This document shows, in pieces, positions 1 through 7,062 of a stretch of DNA of 64,000 nucleotides (its first letter is position 1; every line of letters starts with the position of its first letter). The DNA comes from Bacteroidota bacterium (lineage in GTDB: Bacteria; Bacteroidota; Bacteroidia; AKYH767-A; 2013-40CM-41-45). The notes under the pieces were generated by a model that saw only the letters and a list, made by a program, of their open reading frames with translations, had not been told where the DNA came from and did no database searches. The DNA lies in the NCBI GenBank assembly GCA_016708785.1, contig JADJFC010000002.1, positions 1 through 64,000 of the forward strand, in the 5' to 3' direction. Both the position numbers and the translations under genes were made by a program.

Positions 1-561
1 GCCTATTCAATTATTGAAATGCTTGCAGGCACAAAGGTCATCAGCACCATGCCTAATTCATACAAAGTTGTTCCTAATGCTCAGACTGCACAAGTCGTGA
101 ATTTCGATTTTGCTCCTGATGCAAAAGATTTCGCAGCAACCGTAAAAGAAAGAGTGAAAGCAGGAAATGCAATTTCCCTTCCTGAAGCTGAACTGGTAGT
201 TTCTGCCGGTCGCGGAATGAAAGGTCCTGAAAATTGGGGAATGATCGAAGAACTAGCCAAAACGCTAGGTGCTGCGACTGCTTGTAGCAAACCCGTTTCC
301 GATGCAGGCTGGAGACCACATTCTGAACACGTGGGTCAAACAGGGATTGCAATCAGTCCGAATTTATATATTGCTGTAGGAATAAGCGGAGCCATCCAGC
401 ATCTTGCCGGAGTGAGTTCTTCTAAGGTTATCGTAGTGGTAAATAAGGATCCGGAAGCACCCTTCTTCAAAGCTGCCGACTATGGTATTGTAGGCGATGC
501 TTTTGAAGTGGTACCGAAGTTAATTGAAGCGGCTAAAGCCTTCAAAGCAAGCCAGAATTAA
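1..561 (+). CDS. etfA: Electron transfer flavoprotein alpha subunit, C-terminal part (5'-truncated by window)
   Basis: The frame is open from base 1 and the start lies outside the window. About 186 residues are visible. They contain the FAD-binding C-terminal domain of ETF alpha: an SAGRGMKGPENW segment, a PVSDAGWRPHSEHVGQTG segment, and the family signature beginning LYIAVGISGAIQHLAG and ending in VVVNKDPEAP. ETF is a soluble FAD heterodimer that carries electrons from acyl-CoA and other dehydrogenases to the quinone pool. In Bacteroidota etfB usually lies just upstream, which cannot be checked here. The frame ends normally at TAA and is followed by a bifunctional nuclease gene, a common neighbour. 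The identification rests on the signature and is secure. Confidence 0.95.
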   Translation, partial: AYSIIEMLAGTKVISTMPNSYKVVPNAQTAQVVNFDFAPDAKDFAATVKERVKAGNAISLPEAELVVSAGRGMKGPENWGMIEELAKTLGAATACSKPVSDAGWRPHSEHVGQTGIAISPNLYIAVGISGAIQHLAGVSSSKVIVVVNKDPEAPFFKAADYGIVGDAFEVVPKLIEAAKAFKASQN

Positions 562-588
562 CATTGTGGTTACGAAACAAATTTTTAT

Positions 589-596
589 TAATTTCG
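589..596 (+). promoter_or_regulatory. Putative -7 box (TAATTTCG) for the nuclease gene
   Basis: TAATTTCG fits the Bacteroidota -7 element TAnnTTTG with one change and lies about 30 bp before the ATG at 627. No clear -33 TTG was confirmed. Confidence 0.35.
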
Positions 597-626
597 ATAA
601 AGTCTAGTGCCGATTGGCATTGAAAA

Positions 627-1049
627 ATGAAAAAAATCAAACTTGAAATAATCGGCCTGTCGTACAGCCAAACTCAATCGGGGGCTTATGCTTTAGTACT
701 TGGAGAAGATAAAGGCAAACGACGACTTCCAATCATCATTGGTGCTTTCGAAGCGCAGGCAATTGCGATTCAACTTGAGAACATGACGCCAACTCGTCCA
801 TTGACTCACGACCTTTTTAAAAGTCTTGCACATTGTTTTAAAATCGAAGTTGAAGAAGTCATCATTTTTAATTTACTCGAAGGCGTCTTCTATGCAAAGT
901 TGGTCTGTAACAACGGTGAAAAGAAAATGGAGATTGATGCACGATCAAGTGATGCAATTGCAATTGCAGTTCGTTTCGGTTGTCCGATCTATACATATGA
1001 ATTTATTCTTTCTTCTGCGGGAATTGAAACCGACGATAATTCTCCTTGA
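627..1049 (+). CDS. Bifunctional nuclease domain protein (BFN/DUF151), interrupted by in-frame TGA
   Basis: The 140 residues form a complete BFN (DUF151) domain: KKIKLEIIGLSYSQTQSGAYALVLGE at the N-terminus, then RLPIIIGAFEAQAIAI, LTHDLF and DARSSDAIAIAVRFGCPIY. Members of this family are annotated as having DNase and RNase activity; the cellular role in Bacteroidota is not established. Bacteroidota homologues commonly run about 60 residues further into a UVR-type helical motif. Here that motif follows in the same frame beyond a TGA at 1047-1049 (next feature). The ATG at 627 is chosen because homology starts there. The product as written is probably a truncated reading of a roughly 200-residue protein. 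Confidence 0.85.
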   Translation: MKKIKLEIIGLSYSQTQSGAYALVLGEDKGKRRLPIIIGAFEAQAIAIQLENMTPTRPLTHDLFKSLAHCFKIEVEEVIIFNLLEGVFYAKLVCNNGEKKMEIDARSSDAIAIAVRFGCPIYTYEFILSSAGIETDDNSP

Positions 1050-1226
1050 AGAATCCAGGAACAAATAGAACGCCCTGCCGGTTCAACAAGTAAACTCAGC
1101 GAAAACGAATTAAGTGTTGCCAGTACCGACGACTTGAAAGAGATGCTTAAAAAAGCCATCGACGATGAAGCGTATGAACGCGCAGGAAGAATTCGCGATG
1201 AGTTGAATAAACGAAAAAGCAACTAA
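1050..1226 (+). pseudogene. In-frame continuation of the nuclease gene: acidic linker and UVR-like motif after the TGA
   Basis: Reading on in the frame of the BFN gene past TGA 1047-1049 gives 58 more codons to a TAA at 1224. They end in a helical segment reading TDDLKEMLKKAIDDEAYERA followed by GRIRDELNKRKSN, which is the UvrB/UvrC-interaction (UVR) motif that Bacteroidota BFN proteins carry at the C-terminus. There is no start codon or spacing suggesting a separate gene. Either a single substitution made the TGA, or a pair of compensating one-base errors (an extra T before the TGA, a missing C in the following ATCC) hides an acidic SPEESQEQIE linker. The second reading gives a more natural protein. 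Confidence 0.6.
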
Positions 1227-1243
1227 ATTTGGGATTAACTCTT

Positions 1244-1277
1244 TTCACTTCTTCACTTCATTTTCACTTCACTTCAC
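1244..1277. repeat. Short tandem TTCACTTC-type repeat at the 3' end of the deiminase gene
   Basis: A run of TTCACTTC/TTCACTT units abuts the stop codon (1278-1280) of the minus-strand gene. The period is irregular (5-8 nt). It belongs to the window-wide class of 3'-end short-unit arrays. Confidence 0.6.
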
Positions 1278-2993
1278 TTATTTCTTGATCATCAATTTCT
1301 CCATCTGTTTCGTTTGAAGTAAAATCATATAAGCTCCGGGAGCTAATTCTGATGAATTGAAAAAATAATTTTTCTCGCCGGAAATAAAATTGCCGGAATG
1401 AATTTCCAACACTTCTCTTCCTGACATATCAATAAGCGATAGCCTTCCTTGAGTTGATTGAGTGATGTTAATTGGAACACAGGTTATGCCATGCGATGGA
1501 TTCGGATAGGCCGGACTGAATTCTTGTAAAGTTTGTAGAGCTATTCCTGTACTTCCCGACACTTCAAATTTCCACCATCCTAAAGGTGCAGGCATTGGAC
1601 GAACTTGTGTTTTTCCGGATGTTGATGATGCACTTATGTAATAGTAAACAATTGCTCCTGCAGTCTGAGCAGGAATAAAACCTGTCCAATTATTAGTTGT
1701 CACATTTGTCAAGGTCATTGATGCTGATTGCCACACTTGACTTGTATCTGTTGTCCAAAAAATGTTTGCTGTTTGGATTCCGGATTTATGTTGAATTCGT
1801 GCATCAACTTGATATGGACTGGATGTATTTATTGTATTGGAAAGTTGTTGATGTGAAATTAGAAGAGGCTCGTCTGCTCCGATGCAATGTGTAATACAAT
1901 GAACTGCGCCACTCGCACCGATGATAGAACTACTCGGTACTCCAACAATCGAATAGCCCGGAAGTGTTTCCTGCCAGATTCTAATTGCTGTCGTGTCGTA
2001 TTGATTATTATACGTTGGCAACAGCACTGTTTTATTTACAAAGACTGCATTAGTATAGGTCAGATAATCGCCGGCCTGACTTGGGTAATCACCATTTGCA
2101 TCAGGAGGCTGAACAATTCGAACAACTTTATAAGGTGTACCATAGACAGAATTGAAATTCGAAAGTACATACTGAAGATTTGCTTCTATCTGTGGACCAT
2201 CGGAAACGCCGCTTGGATATTCTCCTATCATCAATGTTTCTTCATCGAGCAATTTCATATGCATATCGATGTGATGAATTCCATCGTAAGGAAGCACAGG
2301 CATTTTTATATATCGATCAATTCCCATGAATTGATGCATGATCGTATCAATTTCGGCAACAGTATGCGTCGGATTTTCATTTACGATGAGCTCAGATGAA
2401 AATGCAGTTCCCAATCCGTCGGACATAAAATTTCCGCCGGTATGAATGAGATCGTTCGGAGCTTGACTTGTTTCATACAAAGGAATGTTGAATTCTCGTC
2501 CTAGTACAGAAGGAATTGTATCATCTTTCGGTCGCGGACGATTATAGATCCAATCGACCATGATCATTGAATCTACATCGTTTCTATAAACACAATTTTG
2601 ACCGTAATCGCGAATCCAGATCGTATTGAATGGTGCGATCACGTAGTGTAAATTGATCAATGGTATGCTGTTCGACGTCAAATAATTTTTTACAGTATTG
2701 GAATCGCTGCAGATAATATAGACCTGTGTTTCAATTTGAGCCGCTCTAACAATTTCACGAAGTACCGGTAAATAACTTGTCCATGTTATGGTTAAAGCTT
2801 TTATCTCTTCCCATTCAGCCATCGTCCGCAAACCGCCACCCGGCGGAGTAGTAATTCCGACCGACTGAATCTGCTGCAAGTAAGAAGGCATAAACGCTTT
2901 CTCAGCATCCGTAGCCCCAACCGGAAGATTAGTTTGAGCATTTGAAAAAACAGTACTGAGAATAAAAATAACGCTCGCAAAAATTCTCATCAT
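1278..2993 (-). CDS. Secreted agmatine/peptidylarginine deiminase-family protein with T9SS sorting domain
   Basis: This 571-residue protein begins with a signal peptide (cleavage near SNAQ, residue 20) and then a PAD_porph/agmatine-deiminase fold. Visible catalytic elements are WIRDYG (Asp129), HHIDMHMK (His241, Asp243) and GAVHCITHC (nucleophile most likely Cys366), the triad arrangement of guanidino-modifying deiminases. A beta-rich segment follows. The last 75 residues are a typical T9SS type A sorting domain: AYPNPSHG, an LSLIDMSGREV strand, LAPGAYMILL and a basic KLMIKK end. It should therefore be exported through T9SS and act on the surface or outside. Substrate (free agmatine or protein arginine) cannot be told from sequence; Porphyromonas PPAD is the best-known secreted relative. 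Either of the first two Met codons could be the start. Confidence 0.88.
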   Translation of the reverse strand: MMRIFASVIFILSTVFSNAQTNLPVGATDAEKAFMPSYLQQIQSVGITTPPGGGLRTMAEWEEIKALTITWTSYLPVLREIVRAAQIETQVYIICSDSNTVKNYLTSNSIPLINLHYVIAPFNTIWIRDYGQNCVYRNDVDSMIMVDWIYNRPRPKDDTIPSVLGREFNIPLYETSQAPNDLIHTGGNFMSDGLGTAFSSELIVNENPTHTVAEIDTIMHQFMGIDRYIKMPVLPYDGIHHIDMHMKLLDEETLMIGEYPSGVSDGPQIEANLQYVLSNFNSVYGTPYKVVRIVQPPDANGDYPSQAGDYLTYTNAVFVNKTVLLPTYNNQYDTTAIRIWQETLPGYSIVGVPSSSIIGASGAVHCITHCIGADEPLLISHQQLSNTINTSSPYQVDARIQHKSGIQTANIFWTTDTSQVWQSASMTLTNVTTNNWTGFIPAQTAGAIVYYYISASSTSGKTQVRPMPAPLGWWKFEVSGSTGIALQTLQEFSPAYPNPSHGITCVPINITQSTQGRLSLIDMSGREVLEIHSGNFISGEKNYFFNSSELAPGAYMILLQTKQMEKLMIKK

Positions 2994-3045
2994 AGTTCTA
3001 ATTTAAACTGTAATAAATGCAAATAGCTTCGATAAGCATACAGTG

Positions 3046-3073
3046 CCACTCACCACTTACCACTTACTACTCA
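3046..3073. repeat. Heptamer array (CCACTTA-type) overlapping the stop of the MFS gene
   Basis: Four consecutive 7-nt units CCACTCA, CCACTTA, CCACTTA, CTACTCA. The last contains the stop codon (3067-3069, minus strand) of the MFS gene, so the array starts exactly at that gene's 3' end. Confidence 0.7.
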
Positions 3074-4335
3074 CCAATTTCAATGCGAAACTCCGCCACT
3101 TCCCGCGGATCATGCTTATGCTTAAAAAACACCGCAAACAAAACAGCAACAATCAATGAATAGACTGCAAATGAAAGCCAAATGTGATGCCAATCTTTGG
3201 CCCCTCCTTCAAGTGTGAAGTATTTGTCAATTGCAAATCCGCTGACAACACTTCCAAGATATGCGCCAACCCCATTCGTCATCATCATAAATAATCCTTG
3301 CGCGCTTGAACGAATAGATGAATCTGTATTTGTTTCTATGAAGAGTGAACCTGAAATGTTGAAGAAATCGAATGCCATTCCGTAAACGATACACGATAAA
3401 ATGATCATCCAAAGTCCATCAGCCGGATTTCCAAAGCCAAATAAACCGAATCGTAATACCCAAGCAAGCATAGAGAAGAGCATGACTTTTTTAATACCGA
3501 ATTTTTTCAGGAAGAATGGAATTGTCAGAATGAAAACCGTTTCAGAGATCTGAGAAATGGACATGATTATCGTTGAATATTTTACAACTAATGAATCTGC
3601 ATACTCCGGAAATCTTTTGAAGTCATCGAGGAAAGAATCGCCATACATGTTTGTCAATTGCAAGGCACCTCCAAGGAACATGGAGAAAATAAAAAACAAT
3701 GCCATTTTATAGTTTGCAAATAACTTAAAAGCACTCAGTCCCAATTGTTCAATCATTGATGAATCTTTGGAAATGTTTTTTTGCGGTGGGCATTTTGGGA
3801 GAGTGAATGAGTAAATTCCTAAGATGATCGCTGCAATTCCACCAATTATAAATTGATTGGCATTGGCTTTACTACCTGTTAGATTGGTGATCCACATGGC
3901 AACAATAAAACCTATCGTTCCCCAAACTCGAATAGGAGGGAAGACTTTTATTACATCGAATTTATTGTCTTTAAGTATAGTATAGGCAATGGAATTTGAT
4001 AAAGAAATTGTAGGCATGTAACAGATCATCGCTCCGAAAATGACGTAGTATAAGGTTTCGGGATCATTGACACTTGGGACATAGAATAATATCAATCCGT
4101 AAAGGACATGTAGAATTCCATACAGCCTTTCTGCATTCATCCACTTGTCAGCAATGATACCTGTGATCGTTGGCATAAATAGCGACGACAAAGCAAGTGT
4201 AGAAAAGATGGCGCCAAACTGAGCACCGGTCCAGCCTTTAGCATTGAAACAATAGGTGCCAATCGTAATCAGCCATGCACCCCAAACAAAGAATTGAAAA
4301 AAACTTACTACAGTCAGACGAAATTTAATGCCCAT
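3067..4335 (-). CDS. Nucleoside permease-like MFS transporter (Nuc_H_symport family)
   Basis: The 422-residue protein has about 12 hydrophobic segments and opens with KFRLTVVSFFQFFVWGAWLI, the N-terminal helix pattern of the nucleoside:H+ symporter family (NupG/XapB). Further family-like features are GIIADKWMNAERLYG in the first cytoplasmic loop and FPPIRVWGTIGFIVAM in the middle. It probably imports nucleosides across the inner membrane by proton symport; the substrate is inferred from family only. A long hydrophilic loop near residue 190 separates the two six-helix halves. The gene stands alone on the minus strand. thyA-folA lie nearby on the other strand, but no operon link is visible. Confidence 0.85.
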   Translation of the reverse strand: MGIKFRLTVVSFFQFFVWGAWLITIGTYCFNAKGWTGAQFGAIFSTLALSSLFMPTITGIIADKWMNAERLYGILHVLYGLILFYVPSVNDPETLYYVIFGAMICYMPTISLSNSIAYTILKDNKFDVIKVFPPIRVWGTIGFIVAMWITNLTGSKANANQFIIGGIAAIILGIYSFTLPKCPPQKNISKDSSMIEQLGLSAFKLFANYKMALFFIFSMFLGGALQLTNMYGDSFLDDFKRFPEYADSLVVKYSTIIMSISQISETVFILTIPFFLKKFGIKKVMLFSMLAWVLRFGLFGFGNPADGLWMIILSCIVYGMAFDFFNISGSLFIETNTDSSIRSSAQGLFMMMTNGVGAYLGSVVSGFAIDKYFTLEGGAKDWHHIWLSFAVYSLIVAVLFAVFFKHKHDPREVAEFRIEIGE

Positions 4336-4594
4336 GAAATTATGTTTTTGGATTGAAGACGGAAGTAAGTGAAAATTAATTTACAAAGCAATATTTAAAG
4401 TCCTTTTGTTAATACTTTTAATTTCTTGAATTCTTATTTGGATAGAATTGATACTGGATTGAAGATTTCTTTCTTGATTAATTTATTTGAATGTTATTTA
4501 TTGTGTCGTATAAAAAGGCTTAATTGAAAAATGCCTTGTTGTTTAGATAAAATTGTACATTGCGCATCTCAATAAAAACACTCGGAGAAAAAAC

Positions 4595-5332
4595 ATGAAA
4601 AGTAATACTTGTGTGATTTCAATAATATTTGCATTTCTCTTCTATTCATCAGCCGCACAAATACCTGATGGAATGCTTGAAGTTAAGACCACGTCATTTT
4701 CATGTAATGTCAAATCTGATCTTATAAAAATAAGTTTGGAAGATTTAATGACAAATGAGATAATAGTTGTCAATGGTAAGGTTATAAAAGAAGCAAGTAC
4801 TTATAGTATTGCCAAGAATGGAAAACAGTTTGAATTAAAATTACCATTCAACCATAAATTTAAGGCAATTTTTTCTGATGTTGGTTGTGAAACCAAGACA
4901 ATTTTCTTTGATACAAATGTCCCACAATCTGATATAGAATCTTCAGTTATTTATTCAAATGAATTTAATTTGAATTTGAGTTCTGTCAGCGATAGTAGTA
5001 ATAATAAAAATTTCCCAAAAAAATCTGCAATTCTGTTTAAATATAAAAATGAAGATGAGGGGCATTTTGTGTATAATAATGATACGGTTTTAGTTGGAGA
5101 TATTTATTACAATCTGGGAGTATTAAAATTAAAGAAGGAGGATTATACAGGGGCAATAAAAGATTTTACATCTGCTATTGAATTTAATTCTGCTGACTTT
5201 GATGCATTTTATAATAGATGTGTAGCGAAAATAAAATCTAATGACCTGTCCGGTGGTTGTAGCGATTTGCAGACTATTAAAAATGAAAATAAATATGACA
5301 TTGGAAAACTGATTCAGATGTATTGCCATTAA
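4595..5332 (+). CDS. Secreted TPR-containing protein of unknown function
   Basis: I start the gene at the ATG at 4595, which opens a clear signal peptide (KSNTCVISIIFAFLFYSSAAQ); an upstream in-frame ATG at 4553 adds only a charged leader. The mature protein is about 225 residues: a beta-rich half with two isolated cysteines (TTSFSCNVKS, SDVGCETK), then a tetratricopeptide pair near the C-terminus (DIYYNLGVLKLKKEDYTGAIKDF and the following FDAFYNRCVAKIK helices). It is probably periplasmic or outer-membrane attached. No enzymatic motif is visible and I cannot name a function. Codon use is more AT-rich than its neighbours, which may hint at a lineage-specific gene. Confidence 0.75.
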   Translation: MKSNTCVISIIFAFLFYSSAAQIPDGMLEVKTTSFSCNVKSDLIKISLEDLMTNEIIVVNGKVIKEASTYSIAKNGKQFELKLPFNHKFKAIFSDVGCETKTIFFDTNVPQSDIESSVIYSNEFNLNLSSVSDSSNNKNFPKKSAILFKYKNEDEGHFVYNNDTVLVGDIYYNLGVLKLKKEDYTGAIKDFTSAIEFNSADFDAFYNRCVAKIKSNDLSGGCSDLQTIKNENKYDIGKLIQMYCH

Positions 5333-5581
5333 ACAAGTAATTTTTATACTTTCTGTTTTAAGAATATCTTTTCCTCGGCTGTGTTCTTGAATAAATTGTT
5401 CTGATTGATTTGCGAAGTCCTTTGATAGATTGGATTCGCAAACATTTTCGTTCTTTTCTAAGAATGGTACATCTGTCCATATTGCAAGAAAGTGGTTGTT
5501 TTAAGATTCAATTTTGCCCAATTTCGTGGATATTTTTCCTAAACTCTTGATATCTTTTTATTTGAAATCTCTATATTCATT

Positions 5582-5589
5582 TAACTTTG
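5582..5589 (+). promoter_or_regulatory. Putative -7 box (TAACTTTG) for thyA-folA
   Basis: TAACTTTG is an exact match to TAnnTTTG, the Bacteroidota -7 element, and sits 21 bp before the thyA ATG. The 277 bp upstream, between the TPR gene and thyA, hold no gene. Confidence 0.55.
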
Positions 5590-5610
5590 CAACTTAAATT
5601 CTGAATTTAG

Positions 5611-6405
5611 ATGAAGCAATATGTTGAGCTGTTGAAGCAAGTTATGGCGACAGGCACCAATAAAAGTGATCGCACCGGGACCGGTACCCGAAGTGTATTT
5701 GGTTACCAAATGCGCTTTGACCTGAGCGAAGGATTTCCATTATTGACGACAAAGAAATTACATACAAAGTCCATCTTTCATGAACTGTTGTGGTTCATTA
5801 AAGGCGATACCAATATCAAGTACCTGAAAGAAAACGGTGTATCTATCTGGGACGATTGGGCTGATGAAAACGGTGATCTAGGTCCTGTTTACGGTTCTCA
5901 ATGGCGGGCTTGGAAAACTGACGATGGCAGAAAGATCGATCAGCTTTCAGAAGTGATCGACCAGATCAAAAAGAATCCTGACTCGCGGAGGCTCATCGTC
6001 AGCGCATGGAATGTTGGCGAAGTAAGCAAAATGAAATTGCCTCCATGTCATGCATTCTTTCAATTCTATGTGGCTGATGGAAAATTGTCGTGTCAGCTTT
6101 ATCAGCGAAGCGCAGATATTTTCCTTGGCGTGCCTTTTAATATTGCTTCTTATGCTGCTCTTACGATGATGGTGGCACAAGTGACAGGATTAAAGCCCGG
6201 AACATTTGTGCATACTCTTGGCGATGCACATATTTATACAAATCATTTTGAACAAGTGAATCTGCAATTGACCAGAGACCCAAGACCACTTCCGCAACTT
6301 GTTTTGAATCCTGAAGTGAAAAGTATTTTCGATTTTAAATTCGAAGACCTTTCAATAGTTAATTATGATCCGCATCCACATATTAAAGGCGCTGTAGCCG
6401 TATAA
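5611..6405 (+). CDS. thyA: Thymidylate synthase
   Basis: The 264-residue protein matches ThyA in length and throughout. It catalyses reductive methylation of dUMP to dTMP with methylene-tetrahydrofolate, releasing dihydrofolate. Visible motifs: SDRTGTGTRSVFG (phosphate-binding Arg), the WDDWADENGDLGPVYG region, the nucleophile in PPCHAFFQFYV (Cys146), QRSADIFLGVPFNIASY, and the conserved end YDPHPHIKGAVAV. The downstream folA starts 5 nt after the stop, so the two are surely co-transcribed. DHFR then recycles the dihydrofolate made here. A good TAnnTTTG box lies just before the start. Confidence 0.98.
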   Translation: MKQYVELLKQVMATGTNKSDRTGTGTRSVFGYQMRFDLSEGFPLLTTKKLHTKSIFHELLWFIKGDTNIKYLKENGVSIWDDWADENGDLGPVYGSQWRAWKTDDGRKIDQLSEVIDQIKKNPDSRRLIVSAWNVGEVSKMKLPPCHAFFQFYVADGKLSCQLYQRSADIFLGVPFNIASYAALTMMVAQVTGLKPGTFVHTLGDAHIYTNHFEQVNLQLTRDPRPLPQLVLNPEVKSIFDFKFEDLSIVNYDPHPHIKGAVAV

Positions 6406-6409
6406 AATT

Positions 6410-6898
6410 ATGCTTTCAATCGTTGTAGCAGTTTCTGAGAATAATGTAATTGGTCATGCAAATGACCTTCCTTGGAAACTTTCCGGTGACTTGAAGAGAG
6501 TCAAAACTCTTACGATGGGACACCATCTCATCATGGGCAGAAAAACTTATGAAAGTATTGGAAGACCGTTGCCGGGAAGAACAACTGTAATTGTTACACG
6601 ACAAAAACGATATGCTCCGGAAGGATGTACTGTCGTACATACATTTTTCGATGCTATTAAAGTTTCGTGGAATGACAATGAAGCGTTTGTTTTTGGCGGA
6701 GGCGAAATTTTTAAAGAAGCCTTACCACATTGTGATAAAATTTATTTGACAAGAGTGCATACTACTATCGATGGCACAGTCTTTTTTCCAGAATTGAATA
6801 TGAATGAATGGGAGATCATGGCAGAAGATAGATTTCCTGCGGATGAGAAGAATGAATTTGCGTGTACGGTTTTTGAAATGCGGAGAATTCAATCCTGA
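6410..6898 (+). CDS. folA: Dihydrofolate reductase
   Basis: The 162-residue protein is a standard-length DHFR: SIVVAVSENNVIGHANDLPWKLSGDLKRVKTLTMGHHLIMGRKTYESIGRPLPGR-type N-terminal half with the active-site loop (NDLPW), the acidic catalytic position in the first helix region (SGDLK), the NADPH-binding GRPLPGRTTVIVTR stretch and FGGGEIFKEALP. It reduces dihydrofolate to tetrahydrofolate with NADPH, completing the thymidylate cycle with the adjacent thyA. The coding region is followed at once by a 31-bp perfect inverted repeat that can serve as its terminator. Confidence 0.97.
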   Translation: MLSIVVAVSENNVIGHANDLPWKLSGDLKRVKTLTMGHHLIMGRKTYESIGRPLPGRTTVIVTRQKRYAPEGCTVVHTFFDAIKVSWNDNEAFVFGGGEIFKEALPHCDKIYLTRVHTTIDGTVFFPELNMNEWEIMAEDRFPADEKNEFACTVFEMRRIQS

Positions 6899-6910
6899 TT
6901 TTAAACACGA

Positions 6911-6983
6911 AGAACACAAGTTCACAAAAGTCCACGGAATTAGAGTGAATGCAATTCCGTGGACTTTTGTGAACTTGTGTTCT
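6911..6983. terminator. Perfect 31-bp inverted repeat between convergent folA and hppA
   Basis: Arms 6911-6941 and 6953-6983 are exact reverse complements (31 bp) around an 11-nt loop. The arms themselves are built of roughly 8-nt units containing CACAA/CACGA (for example AACACAAG, TTCACAAA). It lies 12 bp after the folA stop, with no U-run right after the stem. It could terminate folA transcription, or be a repeat-derived cruciform. Confidence 0.6.
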
Positions 6984-7010
6984 CAGTGTTTTCTTAACTG
7001 TTACTTGACA

Positions 7011-7062
7011 AAAAAAAGTCCCGCCAAGCAGGACTTTCATTATTAATTATTCATTATTAATT
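7011..7062 (-). terminator. hppA terminator hairpin preceded by a heptamer array
   Basis: On the minus strand the order after the hppA stop is: four 7-nt units (on the plus strand TTTCATT, ATTAATT, ATTCATT, ATTAATT at 7035-7062, the last overlapping the stop at 7061-7063), then the hairpin AAAGTCC / GGACTTT (7015-7037), then a T-run (A-run 7011-7017 on plus). This is a complete intrinsic terminator with the array as the whole 3' UTR. Confidence 0.7.

Noticed and set aside
1887..2399. 170-codon plus-strand ORF inside the deiminase gene
   Set aside because: Cys/Ile/Arg-rich shadow of a well-conserved minus-strand gene with no homology signal.
4336..4594. Possible riboswitch upstream of the TPR gene
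   Set aside because: The region is plain AT-rich sequence with no stable conserved helices that I can find.
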